Shown here piece by piece: positions 1 through 9,013 of a stretch of 64,000 nucleotides of DNA (positions are counted from its first letter, which is position 1; the number at the start of each line of letters is the position of its first letter). The stretch is from NCBI GenBank assembly GCA_050633525.1, contig JBOEGR010000031.1, forward strand, positions 1 to 64,000, in the 5' to 3' direction. A program made the translations under genes and the position numbers. Source of the DNA: CANLBN01 sp050633525 (GTDB lineage Bacteria > Pseudomonadota > Gammaproteobacteria > Pseudomonadales > Cellvibrionaceae). The notes beneath the pieces are model-generated. The model was given only the letters and a program-made list of their open reading frames with translations, was not told the DNA's origin and did no database searches.

Positions 1-686
1 TATACATGCCGCCATTGACGTGTATATTCTCGCCTGTGACATAAGTAGCAGCGTCACTGGCCAAAAATTTCACCACCTGAGCGATCTCATCTGGCTGCCC
101 TAAACGACCTAATGGCACTGCACTGAGCATCAAATCTTTTTGCTCATCGGGCAAGGCATCAGTCATATCAGTTTCAATAAAACCAGGTGAAACTGTGTTA
201 ACAGTGATATTACGTGAGCCCACTTCTTTTGCTAAAGCGCGTGCAAAACCTGCTACACCGGCCTTTGTTGCTGCATAATTAGACTGTCCAGCATTACCCA
301 TCGCACCCACTACAGAACTAATATTAATAATGCGACCCCAGCGAGCTTTCATCATCCCACGCAAGCAACCTTTNNNNNNNNNNNNNNNNNNNNNNNNNNN
401 TACCCGCGTTATTGACCAAAATTTGTGGTGCGCTGTATTTCTCTTGTATCGCTTTTAATACATCAGCCACAGAATCAGCATCGGTGACATTGAGCATCAT
501 GCCCTCACCTTTTATGCCTTTTTCAGCAAAACGAGCGGATATTTTTTCTGCACCTGATTCACTGGTTGCAGTGCCGATCACAATTGCGCCATCAGCACCA
601 AAGGTATCTGAAATGGCGGCACCGATGCCACGACTCGCACCGGTAACTAGGGTGACCTTATCTTTTAAACTATTTTCTAGACTCAT
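1..686 (-). CDS. fabG: 3-oxoacyl-[ACP] reductase FabG (partial, interrupted by assembly gap)
   Basis: NADPH-dependent SDR enzyme that reduces 3-ketoacyl-ACP in the cytosolic type II fatty-acid cycle. Seen: the N-terminal nucleotide-binding motif TGASRGIG, the NNAG motif just before the N run, then after the run CLRGMMKARWGRIINISSV, the catalytic YAATKAG region, and VTGENIHVNGGMY at the window edge. A weak Shine-Dalgarno (AGAGTGA) precedes the ATG. The stop codon lies outside the window. The 27 N at 374-400 do not keep the frame and stand for less sequence than FabG needs there (about 30 residues), so the break is an assembly gap and not evidence of a broken gene. Neighbours fabD and plsX read the same way, as in the usual fab cluster. 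Confidence 0.95.
374..400. other. Assembly gap (27 N) inside fabG
   Basis: A run of 27 unknown bases. The upstream part of fabG ends in NNAG and the downstream part resumes at a conserved FabG segment in another reading frame. FabG proteins normally have about 30 residues between these points, so the real gap is probably near 90 bases and the N count is a placeholder. Confidence 0.95.
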
Positions 687-740
687 TGTTTTTCACTCTA
701 AGGTTGTGCACTAAAATTTTATTGTAAGCTTATGTATTTT

Positions 741-1682
741 TTAAGATTCTGATAATGTTGAAAGCGCGGTAGAAAACAACTCTGGTGTTTCTGTCGCTAA
801 GGATTTTATACTGCGATCAATACGCTTGCTTAAACCCGACAATACTTTACCCGGGCCACATTCTACGCAGGTATCTACACCTTCTTTGACGAGTGTATTC
901 ACACACGCAACCCAAAGTACAGGGTGATAAATTTGTTCTATCATCGCTTTCTTAATCGCTTCGGGATCAGATTCAGTTTTCGCATGAACATTATGAGCGA
1001 CTGGAATAGTAGGAGTGTTAAATGTTACCCCTGCAATATCCTCTGCCAATCTGTCTGCAGCGGGGCGTAAAAGCGCTGAATGAAATGGCGCGCTGACGGC
1101 TAAAGGCATTGCGCGCTTGGCGCCTTTTTCTTTACATAGCTCACATGCGCGATCTACCGCAGCGGTATTACCGGCAATCACGACTTGACCCGGCGAATTA
1201 AAATTAACGGCTGAAACCACTTCGCCTTGAGCCGCTTCTTCACACACCGATACAATAACGTCGTCATCCAAACCAATGATGGCCGCCATGCTACCCTCAC
1301 CTGCTGGGACAGCCTCTTGCATATATTTACCACGCAATTGGACTAATTTAACGGCCGCTTTAAAATCAACAACGCCCGCGCAAACAAGCGCTGACCATTC
1401 ACCTAAACTATGGCCTGCCATCAATTCAGGTTGCACACCATTTTTTTGTTGCCATGCTCGCCATAAAGCAACACTTGCCGTTAGTAACATAGGCTGAGTT
1501 CGCTCAGTTAAATTAAGCTCTTCTTGCGGCCCCGCTTGAACTAAAGCCCAAAGATCATAACCTAACACCTCAGATGCCTCTGTAAACGTTTCTTCAATAA
1601 CCGCATATTCTTTTGCTAGCTCGGCAAGCATGCCGACTTTTTGAGAACCTTGACCGGGGAAAATAAATGCTAATTTGCTCAT
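741..1682 (-). CDS. fabD: Malonyl-CoA:ACP transacylase FabD
   Basis: Transfers malonyl from CoA to acyl carrier protein to start fatty-acid elongation; cytosolic. The 313-residue length is typical. Visible motifs are the N-terminal FPGQGSQ, the nucleophile elbow GHSLGEWSA with the catalytic serine near residue 92, and the later AVSAPFHSALL segment that carries the catalytic histidine. It lies between plsX (75 bases upstream in transcription) and fabG (54 bases downstream), the standard order of a lipid-synthesis operon. The start ATG fits the family N-terminus directly; the ribosome site is weak. Confidence 0.97.
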   Translation of the reverse strand: MSKLAFIFPGQGSQKVGMLAELAKEYAVIEETFTEASEVLGYDLWALVQAGPQEELNLTERTQPMLLTASVALWRAWQQKNGVQPELMAGHSLGEWSALVCAGVVDFKAAVKLVQLRGKYMQEAVPAGEGSMAAIIGLDDDVIVSVCEEAAQGEVVSAVNFNSPGQVVIAGNTAAVDRACELCKEKGAKRAMPLAVSAPFHSALLRPAADRLAEDIAGVTFNTPTIPVAHNVHAKTESDPEAIKKAMIEQIYHPVLWVACVNTLVKEGVDTCVECGPGKVLSGLSKRIDRSIKSLATETPELFSTALSTLSES

Positions 1683-1757
1683 AGTAATAAACTCTATTTT
1701 TAAATCATTCTAAACTTTATAAACGAAAAAATGAATTTTCTGCCAAAAATTTTATTT

Positions 1758-2918
1758 TTAGATTGCGTTAAGTAAGTCGTCAAACGGCACACTCGATTGC
1801 TTTTTAATTTGCTCAACCAACATGAGCAAAGCTTGCGAAAATGCATGACCACTGACACCGCCATGGCTTTTAACAACCAAGCCATTAACGCCAAGTAATT
1901 GGGCGCCATTATAGCGAGCCGGATCACAGGCTTGCTGCCATTGTTTGACCGCATTTACTGTTTGCGTATCTGGCATATCCTGATCACGCTCTCCATTTAA
2001 CTGAGCAGTTTTTTGCACGGAAGTGTTTCGCATAGTACCTAAACCAGTACTTAAACCAGTACTTTTTGAAAGCGCTCCCTGCAAACTTTCCAACATAAAA
2101 CGCGCAACACCTTCGCTAGACTTAAGCGCGATATTACCGACAAAACCATCACAGACGATAATATCTGCGACACCACGATAAATTTCATCGCCTTCAATAT
2201 AGCCTTGGTAATCCAATGAACTCATATTGCCAAGCGATTCGGCGGCATCACGTATGACGTCCATCCCTTTGAAATGCTCACTGCCAATATTAAGCAAGCG
2301 TACGCTTGGTAATTGATGAACATTGCCATTATCTTGCTTATAAAGTGCGGCACCTAAACGAGCAAACTGCACTAATTGATCCGACGAACAATTGATTGTC
2401 GCCCCAAGGTCCAACATGTAACTGCGGCCTAAATGCGTCGGCATTATTTTGCACAATGCTGGTTTGTCTATAGAGGGGCAAATCCCCAACATATGCCTTG
2501 ATAAAGCGACTAAGGCACCGGTATTACCTGCTGTAATACAAGCCGCCACCTCACCTCTTGCGAGCGATTTTAATGCCATTGCCATGGACGAGTCACGACC
2601 GTAGCGCAAAGCATAAGTCGGCACATCCGCCATCTCGATTTGCTTATCGACATGTTTAAAATCAATATTCTCTGGCAGTTGCTCAGCTAAATTGACAGTA
2701 GAATTACCATCAAGCTGACATTGCTGCTGATGACCATAGACAACAAACTCAAATTCAGGATGCTGTCTTGCTTGGCCAATCACCGCCGGCATTGTACTTT
2801 CCGGCCCAAAGTCGCCGCCCATCGCATCAATTGCAATACGCAAAGGGGCAGACAAGCCTGCTGTGTTTTTCATGATCATTGCGTTAAGCGACTCGTTGTT
2901 GCTGCCCGATGTGTTCAT
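1758..2918 (-). CDS. plsX: Phosphate acyltransferase PlsX
   Basis: Makes acyl-phosphate from acyl-ACP for phospholipid synthesis (PlsX/PlsY route), acting at the inner face of the membrane. The family signature IAIDAMGGDFGPE appears near residue 30, followed by AGNTGALVAL and ICDGFVGNIALK-type segments. At 386 residues it is longer than the usual 330-350. The first 25 or so residues have no family counterpart, and the ATG codons at 2879 and 2873 are alternatives, but none of the three has a strong ribosome site, so the start is uncertain. It sits between rpmF and fabD as in most Proteobacteria. Confidence 0.95.
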   Translation of the reverse strand: MNTSGSNNESLNAMIMKNTAGLSAPLRIAIDAMGGDFGPESTMPAVIGQARQHPEFEFVVYGHQQQCQLDGNSTVNLAEQLPENIDFKHVDKQIEMADVPTYALRYGRDSSMAMALKSLARGEVAACITAGNTGALVALSRHMLGICPSIDKPALCKIMPTHLGRSYMLDLGATINCSSDQLVQFARLGAALYKQDNGNVHQLPSVRLLNIGSEHFKGMDVIRDAAESLGNMSSLDYQGYIEGDEIYRGVADIIVCDGFVGNIALKSSEGVARFMLESLQGALSKSTGLSTGLGTMRNTSVQKTAQLNGERDQDMPDTQTVNAVKQWQQACDPARYNGAQLLGVNGLVVKSHGGVSGHAFSQALLMLVEQIKKQSSVPFDDLLNAI

Positions 2919-3116
2919 TCATGCGCAAACGATAAAGTCTCCAGCCACCAGAAACAGCAAAAGGCCGATATAAAATCGACCTTTTTAGCTTGTTGCCTAA
3001 TTATTTAACCTAGATGATTAACTCGGTTATTTAAGCCAGCAATTTAATGCAGTCATTACGGTAGAAGTAGCGTTAAAATACTCTAAACAACCACCTAGGA
3101 CTGGGCATCTAGCGAA

Positions 3117-3302
3117 TTAGTCTTCGCTACCAGTCTCGATGACTTTTTCACCCTTGTAAAAACCGTCTGGGCTCACGTGATGGCGCAAGTGTTTTTCACC
3201 ACTTGTCGCATCAACTGACAATGCTGGGACCGCAGTCAAAGCATCGTGTGAACGGCGCATGCCGCGCTTAGAACGAGTCTTCTTACTTTTTTGTACAGCC
3301 AT
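3117..3302 (-). CDS. rpmF: 50S ribosomal protein L32
   Basis: Small 61-residue component of the large ribosomal subunit. The N-terminus MAVQKSKKTRSKRGMRRSHDA is close to the gammaproteobacterial L32 consensus, and the rest (HHVSPDGFYKG) also fits. A clear GGAG ribosome site lies upstream of the ATG. It lies between yceD (upstream in transcription) and plsX, the conserved yceD-rpmF-plsX arrangement linking ribosome and lipid synthesis genes. The 198 bases between rpmF and plsX contain no gene. Confidence 0.97.
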   Translation of the reverse strand: MAVQKSKKTRSKRGMRRSHDALTAVPALSVDATSGEKHLRHHVSPDGFYKGEKVIETGSED

Positions 3303-3426
3303 GGTAGGCTCCTATCTATGTTAACTATATGTTTGTAGTCTCTGCTGTGATATTTGGCAGTAAAACCACCCTTTTTTGTCACACCAGTATTCATCTCTCA
3401 ACTGCTTTCTTAACAACGCCTAGATC

Positions 3427-4116
3427 TTATTTTAAAGACCCTTTTAGCGTTTCAAGCACCTGAAATGGATTCGGTTTTTCAGTTTGTTTTGTCTCTTGCA
3501 CACCGCTTTGATTTTCTTTATCGGCAGTCGTTCTGTTTTCACCACTATCGATATCAGTATCTGTGCTATACAAAGAATGAGCCACACACTCTTCACTATG
3601 ATAAGCAACAATGGGCAAACCCAAAATCAACTCATCTTCAATCATCTGATAAATATCAGTTTGTCCTTCATCTAAGATCCAAGGATCCCACGTCTTAGAC
3701 AAGTTGGCCGCTTGCTCATCGCTCCAAACAATACCGAGGTTAATCGATACTTCTAATGCTTGTGTCGCAGCCTCTAGACAGCGCTGGCATACCATTTCGA
3801 GATTAGCAGTGACAAGCCCAGTTACATTACGTATACCTTGCTCATCAATACCAAATATCAGATTAGCACTGATTTGGCTTTCTCTACTCTCCCCATCACC
3901 CTTTTCTTTATCAATTTGCCCTTCATTACCTTGCGCTCTATTGCCTTTAGTGGCCAATAATGGCTGTAGGCGCTCAAGAGACTCCAAGCTAACATCACCA
4001 CTGATTTCTACCCCTTGCTGGGCAAATTTCCGCGGATCAAGATGTCTTGGTAAAGCAGACGTTGGGGCAGAGCTAGAGCCAGTGTTGGGCGTAGCGCCAG
4101 AAGTAGTACTCGACAT
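3427..4116 (-). CDS. yceD: YceD family protein (DUF177)
   Basis: Conserved protein nearly always encoded just before rpmF; YceD/DUF177 proteins are linked to 23S rRNA processing or accumulation, though the mechanism is not clear. Seen: LPRHLDPRKFAQQG near residue 23, the paired cysteines in CQRCLE, and an acidic segment before a Tyr-His-Ser patch. At 229 residues it is longer than the usual 170-180. The extra length is an N-terminal Ser/Thr/Pro-rich tail, a Glu/Gly/Lys-rich loop near residue 70 and a charged insertion near residue 190. The start has no good ribosome site and may lie a few codons further in. Confidence 0.88.
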   Translation of the reverse strand: MSSTTSGATPNTGSSSAPTSALPRHLDPRKFAQQGVEISGDVSLESLERLQPLLATKGNRAQGNEGQIDKEKGDGESRESQISANLIFGIDEQGIRNVTGLVTANLEMVCQRCLEAATQALEVSINLGIVWSDEQAANLSKTWDPWILDEGQTDIYQMIEDELILGLPIVAYHSEECVAHSLYSTDTDIDSGENRTTADKENQSGVQETKQTEKPNPFQVLETLKGSLK

Positions 4117-4430
4117 GGGTGCGCATAATAGGGAGTTGATAGGGGAGTGTCAAAGTGATTTTAGCCAAAATCCATGAAAATTAGGCTAAAGAGCCCACAA
4201 AAGGTAGAATCACGGCAAAATGAAGCAATATAGCTGACATCCTTAGGCGCCGCTGCCCTAAAAGGCAAGACCAAAGCAGCACCAAAGATAGTTTCAAACA
4301 TAGACCCAAAGGAAACTATGATAGCTTTAAATCAGAATGAATAGCTCTAGGGCAACACTAACGAACTGCCCTAACAATTTGATTGCTTCGCCACCTTATT
4401 TCATCATTACACAAGTATCCTTTAAGACCT
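4117..4430. other. Divergent intergenic region between yceD and maf, with short inverted repeats
   Basis: No gene was found here. It must hold promoters for the leftward yceD-rpmF-plsX-fabD-fabG unit and the rightward maf gene, but no convincing -35/-10 pair was picked out. Two short inverted repeats stand out: ATAGTTTC at 4288-4295 with GAAACTAT at 4312-4319, and TAGGGCA at 4348-4354 with TGCCCTA at 4367-4373. Their role is unknown. Confidence 0.5.
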
Positions 4431-5045
4431 ATGACAAAACAAACACCAAACCTTATCTTAGGCTCTAGCTCACCCTATCGACGAGAACTCCTAGAAAAAC
4501 TACATCTCGACTTTATCTCTATTTCGCCCAATATTGATGAAAGCCCTCTAGAAAATGAAAGCGCCAATGCATTAGTGGCACGCTTAGCCGTAGAAAAAGC
4601 AAAAGCAATTGCGAAAGATAACCCTACAGCACTAATCATTGCTTCCGACCAGGTCGCCGTTCTCGGCGATGATGCAGGCAAACATGCAAGCACGATATTA
4701 ACTAAGCCTCATACACACGAACGCGCGGTAGAGCAGTTAACAACGACAAGCGGTAAGCAAGTCACTTTTTTAACCAGTCTCTGCCTGTTAAATAGCAGCA
4801 ATGAACAATATCAATTAGAGGTTGTTCCCTTTACAGTAAAATTTTTACCGCTGTCACAAGAGCAAATTGAAAACTATCTAAAAATGGAAAAACCGTATGA
4901 CTGTGCCGGTAGTTTTAAGTCTGAAGGTTTGGGAATTACTCTATTTGAAAAAATGGAGGGGGAAGACCCAAACAGTTTAATTGGCCTTCCTTTAATTAAA
5001 TTAACAACAATGCTACGCAATGAGGGCTTAGACCCATTGAGCTAA
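4431..5045 (+). CDS. Maf/YceF-type nucleotide pyrophosphatase
   Basis: Maf-family house-cleaning enzyme that hydrolyses non-canonical or methylated nucleoside triphosphates to monophosphates; cytosolic. Motifs: LILGSSSPYRRELLEKL at the N-terminus, a central SDQVA with the catalytic aspartate, and YDCAGSFKSEGLG near the C-terminus. I chose the ATG at 4431 (204 residues) because the family begins directly with the LxLxSxSPxR strand; an upstream TTG would add 16 unrelated residues. In related genomes the same gene sits divergently beside yceD-rpmF, which supports a YceF-like (m7GTP) specificity, but this cannot be settled from sequence. It is unrelated to the flagellar Maf glycosyltransferase at 38028. 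Confidence 0.92.
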   Translation: MTKQTPNLILGSSSPYRRELLEKLHLDFISISPNIDESPLENESANALVARLAVEKAKAIAKDNPTALIIASDQVAVLGDDAGKHASTILTKPHTHERAVEQLTTTSGKQVTFLTSLCLLNSSNEQYQLEVVPFTVKFLPLSQEQIENYLKMEKPYDCAGSFKSEGLGITLFEKMEGEDPNSLIGLPLIKLTTMLRNEGLDPLS

Positions 5046-5108
5046 GTTAATCAACTCAATGGAAGTAAACCACTCAAAAGTTCACTATATTTTACTATCT
5101 AAATTTTA

Positions 5109-6098
5109 CTACCTAAGTTGCACTGGACTATCAGAAGAAACGCCTAGCGCTTTTCCTACACCAAGACCAACAGCGGTACCAAAACGTCGAGTAAACTCTT
5201 CTAAAGGTGATAACTGGGGCGTATAGTTTTTAAATTGGTCTTGGCCAATAATATCCCGCGCAACAGAACCCGGGCTACCGAGACCATCAATTAATCCTAA
5301 CTCTATCGCTTGCTCACCATTCCAAACTAAGCCACTAAAAAGATCCTCATTATCGCTAAGCCTATCCCCTCTTCCTTCTTTTACTACTCGAATGAATTGC
5401 TCATGTGTATTTTGTAATACACTTTCCCAAAATTGCTTTTCATCTTCTTTGAGAGGACCAAAAGGATCAAGAAAAGACTTGTGCTCACCAGAGGTAAAGT
5501 TTCTGCGCTCAACACCCACTTTTTCCATTAAACCTTCAAAACCAAAACCAGAAGCCGTAACACCAATAGAGCCTACAAGGCTGGCTTTATCGGCATAAAT
5601 TTCATCGGCAGCAGCAGCAATATAATAACCTCCAGAAGCGCCCAAATCTTTAATCACTGCGTAGACTTTTTTATCAGGGTGCAAAACTCTTAAACGCTTC
5701 ACCTCATCGTAAACATAACCTGCTTGAACAGGGCTTCCACCAGGGCTATTAATAATTAACATCACCGCCATAGCGCCTTCACTTTCAAAGGCACGCCGTA
5801 AACCCGCAACAATATTATTGGCGCTCGCATCTTCGCCTTCCGCTATCACACCCTCGACATAAACAACACCGGTATGGGGCTCAGAAAAATTAAATTTATC
5901 CGCTGCACCCCGGTTTTGCATAAACACACTTACTAAAACAAAGGTGATATAAACAAAGGTTAACACTTTGAAAAAAATCCCCCAACGGCGGGCTTTTCTT
6001 TGTTCATCTAATGCCGTTTGAGCAATCGATGAAACCACCTCCCAATCGCGGTGCTCGCTATTGGGATCTATATTTGATTTGCGCTTAAAAAAGCCCAT
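5109..6098 (-). CDS. sppA: Signal peptide peptidase SppA-type S49 serine protease
   Basis: Membrane-anchored peptidase of family S49 that degrades cleaved signal peptides in or near the inner membrane. The 329-residue protein is the single-domain form. A charged N-terminus is followed by one membrane segment at about residues 43-62 (IFFKVLTFVYITFVLVSVFM), then VVYVEGVI, NSPGGSP and DLGASGGYYIA, where the serine after GA is the expected nucleophile, and DKASLVGSIGVTA. It converges with maf (63 bases apart) and lies downstream of the HAD phosphatase and rluC genes, an order also found in pseudomonads. Confidence 0.93.
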   Translation of the reverse strand: MGFFKRKSNIDPNSEHRDWEVVSSIAQTALDEQRKARRWGIFFKVLTFVYITFVLVSVFMQNRGAADKFNFSEPHTGVVYVEGVIAEGEDASANNIVAGLRRAFESEGAMAVMLIINSPGGSPVQAGYVYDEVKRLRVLHPDKKVYAVIKDLGASGGYYIAAAADEIYADKASLVGSIGVTASGFGFEGLMEKVGVERRNFTSGEHKSFLDPFGPLKEDEKQFWESVLQNTHEQFIRVVKEGRGDRLSDNEDLFSGLVWNGEQAIELGLIDGLGSPGSVARDIIGQDQFKNYTPQLSPLEEFTRRFGTAVGLGVGKALGVSSDSPVQLR

Positions 6099-6181
6099 AA
6101 AAACTCCAAAAATTATTTATTACCTTAGCACTACTCAACATCAATAGTACGACTAAGCTTCACTAGAAATTAATGTGTTGA

Positions 6182-6829
6182 TCATTGTTTATTTTTCAAT
6201 ACCCACTCTACAAATTCTGAAAAATGATCCACACACAAAACGGGTTGGTATTGTTTCAATCGATGCAAGCCATGAGCGCCATAACTAACCGCCACACGCT
6301 TCACATCTATTTGCTGCGCCATGGACATATCATATTCTGTATCGCCCATCATTAGGGCATCGCTTGCGGAAACTGAAAATTCATCCAGCAATTCAGATAA
6401 CATTTGGGGGTGAGGCTTAGAGGTGGTTTCATCAGCACATCGGCTTCCGTGAAAAAAATCATTTAGATTTAAGTTGTTCAATACGCGATTTAAGCCTCTA
6501 CGGCTCTTGCCTGTTGCTACGGCCAAGGAATAATGATTATCACGCAAACGATGCAAACCTTCCATGACCCCATCAAAAAAGGCTGAAGGCTCTTGATCAG
6601 CAGACAGAAAGTGCTCGATATAGGCCTGCTTAACAGACTCGCGTTCATTATCACTCAACTCTGGATACAGCGTGTTCATCGCTTCAGGCAAACCTAAGCC
6701 GATAATGTTCTGTATTGCGTCACGCTCACAAACCCGCTTACCGCTTGTCACAGCAGCTTGCTGCAAGCAATCGATAATTTTATTTGTCGAATCGCTTAAA
6801 GTGCCATCCCAATCAAAAATCAAAAGCAA
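6182..6829 (-). CDS. HAD-superfamily phosphatase (phosphoglycolate phosphatase-like)
   Basis: A 215-residue haloacid-dehalogenase hydrolase of the Gph/PGP type. Motif I is FDWDGTLSDS, with both aspartates near residues 5-7. Motif II is the threonine in AVATGKSRRGL, the lysine of motif III is in SKPHPQM, and motif IV is MGDTEYDM. The cap domain follows motif I (residues about 15-85). The substrate cannot be read from sequence; phosphoglycolate or another small phosphoester is possible. It sits 49 bases after rluC and 83 bases before sppA, probably in one transcript. The pairing of rluC with such a HAD protein is conserved in related bacteria. Confidence 0.92.
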   Translation of the reverse strand: MLLIFDWDGTLSDSTNKIIDCLQQAAVTSGKRVCERDAIQNIIGLGLPEAMNTLYPELSDNERESVKQAYIEHFLSADQEPSAFFDGVMEGLHRLRDNHYSLAVATGKSRRGLNRVLNNLNLNDFFHGSRCADETTSKPHPQMLSELLDEFSVSASDALMMGDTEYDMSMAQQIDVKRVAVSYGAHGLHRLKQYQPVLCVDHFSEFVEWVLKNKQ

Positions 6830-6878
6830 CTCTTCACCTATTCCCCAACTATTCTTAAACTAATATGTTGTTAATTTA

Positions 6879-7889
6879 CTATTTAGCCAAGGAATCAAGA
6901 ACCCTCAACAGCTCATCCCCCAAAGGCGCACTTACTGTGACTTTTTGCCCTTCTTCCGTGACAAAATCTAATTTAGCAGCATGTAAAAATAAGCGCTTTA
7001 AGCCTATTTTTCGAGCCAAGGCTTCCTCATCACGCCCGCTGTATTTCTCATCGCCTAATATTGAATGACCCGCATATTGGCTATGCACTCTAATTTGGTG
7101 AGTTCGGCCTGTAATCGGCTTGGCTTCAACTAGAGTGCAAGACTCGTAATGCTCAAGCACGGAATACTCAGTTAATGAAGCTTTTGCACCATCCGTACTT
7201 TCCTCCACTGCTCGCACTAGTCGCTCACCACTCGGAAGCTTATTTTTAAGAAGGGCCACACCCACTTTATTACGACGCTTAGGCCAACGGCCGATCACTA
7301 AGGCATTATAGACCTTATTGATACTGCCCTTTTCACGAAGCAACTGCTGCATATAACGCAGGCATCGGCGCTTTTTAGCAATCATTACACAACCGGAGGT
7401 ACCCTTATCTAAACGATGGATTAGCTCCAAGAAGCGATCTTGCTCTCTTATCTGTCTTAGGCTCTCGATGAGGCCTAGTTGAACACCACTGCCACCGTGA
7501 ACAGCCAAACCCGCCGGTTTATTAATGACCAATAAGCTATCATCTTCATAAAGAACAGAACGACTAAGCAGCTCAGTCAAGCTATCACTCGGCTTGATAA
7601 TGTCGTTCTTAGCCGCCACACGGATAGGAGGCACTCGCACCAAATCCCCCGCCTGCAATTTGTAGTCTGGCTTGATTCGCCCTTTGTTAACACGCACTTC
7701 TCCTTTCCGTAAAACCCTATAAATCAAAGACTTAGGAACTCCTTTTAAACGAGCCATTAGGAAGTTATCCACCCGCTGACCCGCCACATCCTCATCAACT
7801 GTCAACATTTGAACTTTGGGAAACAATGCAGGGTCACTATGAGTACGCTGATTTACTTTTGCTTTTTGATTCGGAAGGTTAGTTTTCAT
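6879..7889 (-). CDS. rluC: 23S rRNA pseudouridine synthase RluC
   Basis: Converts uridines 955, 2504 and 2580 (E. coli numbering) of 23S rRNA to pseudouridine. The 336-residue protein has an N-terminal S4 RNA-binding domain (about residues 30-100, with DNFLMARLKGVPKSLIYR) and an RluA-type catalytic domain with the signature HRLDKGTSG, whose aspartate is catalytic, then TGRTHQIRVH. The gene is divergent from rne across a long intergenic region, as in E. coli and Pseudomonas, which supports RluC over RluD or RluA. Confidence 0.95.
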   Translation of the reverse strand: MKTNLPNQKAKVNQRTHSDPALFPKVQMLTVDEDVAGQRVDNFLMARLKGVPKSLIYRVLRKGEVRVNKGRIKPDYKLQAGDLVRVPPIRVAAKNDIIKPSDSLTELLSRSVLYEDDSLLVINKPAGLAVHGGSGVQLGLIESLRQIREQDRFLELIHRLDKGTSGCVMIAKKRRCLRYMQQLLREKGSINKVYNALVIGRWPKRRNKVGVALLKNKLPSGERLVRAVEESTDGAKASLTEYSVLEHYESCTLVEAKPITGRTHQIRVHSQYAGHSILGDEKYSGRDEEALARKIGLKRLFLHAAKLDFVTEEGQKVTVSAPLGDELLRVLDSLAK

Positions 7890-9013
7890 CTGCCGATAAT
7901 AACAGCTGAACTTTAGCGCTGACCAGCTCAGTGTAATCGATAGTGCAATTCATTTATTTTATTACAGTACTTCACATCAAAAATTAACTAAAGAGGCTAA
8001 ATCATTGAAATATCAAGGCCTTACTGCTATAGTCAAGTTCGATTTTGCTGGTTTTCGGGCTGAGCAGTTTCAATTCGTCAAAGTACTTTGAGCTTTCATG
8101 AGGGGTTTCAAAAGCTCCTGACAAAGTAAATTTGACAAAATGAAACCGCGAAACACCTCTGCTAGAATTCTAAAAAGCCGTTTGGAATAAATACATAATT
8201 TATTGTGGATAGCTTACTGAGAGAACACCAAACAATTGTGCTCGCATTGGCTCAGCTAAGTAGAAAATACCGAAAATCGAACACCCTTACAGCCAGTAAT
8301 TTGCTAATAGCTTTAGCCTTGTTTTTAAACACGCGAATACTATCAGTAAAAAGCAAGGGTGATACAAACACAGAAATATGATTGATGTGAATTACTATTT
8401 TAGCTAGGGACATTTATTTAAAATCAAAACCCCGAACTTTGTTAGTAATTTAATGTAATACGCTAACCAAATAATTTATTTAAAGGTTAGCCTGAACAAA
8501 CTTATTTTTATTAATTAAATTAAACGCAAGCGATCAAATAATTTAGCATATTAGCTAATATGATCACGATAAATGTGGAAAAGTGAATATAAGACTCAAT
8601 AGTAAACCAACAATTTACTGTTGATCGGTAAAAGGTAAAGATTAGGCTAAGTCTATAAAAGTAGACTGCCTCGGCAAACAACACTAACACCGTATGATAC
8701 AAGCTAAGTAGGTTATAAACGGTTTAATACTGACCCTACACGGCAAATACAAACTAAAACAATTGGTTTAACGTAGTTTTTGATTAGTTGTTAATTTAAG
8801 GTGTTAATTACATATATTAGGACAAAGATGTCCACTTGTTCGCCGATGTAAAACCAAATTAGTATTTAGTATTATGTTATTTGGCTTTACGATTAATTGA
8901 ATAGTTAAAACGGATTTAAAGCTAACATTAACAGCAAGCCCATCACACTTAGCTTACCTCACAATCACTTCCCACCCTTATCGTTTTGCTTGCAGTAATA
9001 GGACAAAACGAAC
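7890..9013. other. 1.1 kb AT-rich intergenic region between rluC and rne
   Basis: No confident gene. It separates the divergent rluC and rne genes and probably includes a long rne leader, since rne leaders are long and autoregulatory in E. coli; no promoter could be placed with confidence. Two structures stand out near its rluC end: the 14-base palindrome TCAAAGTACTTTGA at 8078-8091, and arms GGTTTCA (8104-8110) and TGAAACC (8141-8147) able to enclose a 30-base loop. The half nearest rne is very AT-rich. A 58-codon GTG-started frame at 8205-8381 is noted separately but not called. Confidence 0.6.

Noticed and set aside
324..686. fabG as a truncated pseudogene
   Set aside because: The frame break coincides exactly with the run of N, and conserved FabG sequence resumes on the other side; it is an assembly gap.
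8520..8702. Minus-strand open frame of 60 residues between rluC and rne
   Set aside because: Very AT-rich composition, rich in Tyr, Phe and Ile, no ribosome site and no recognisable motif; expected by chance in this sequence.
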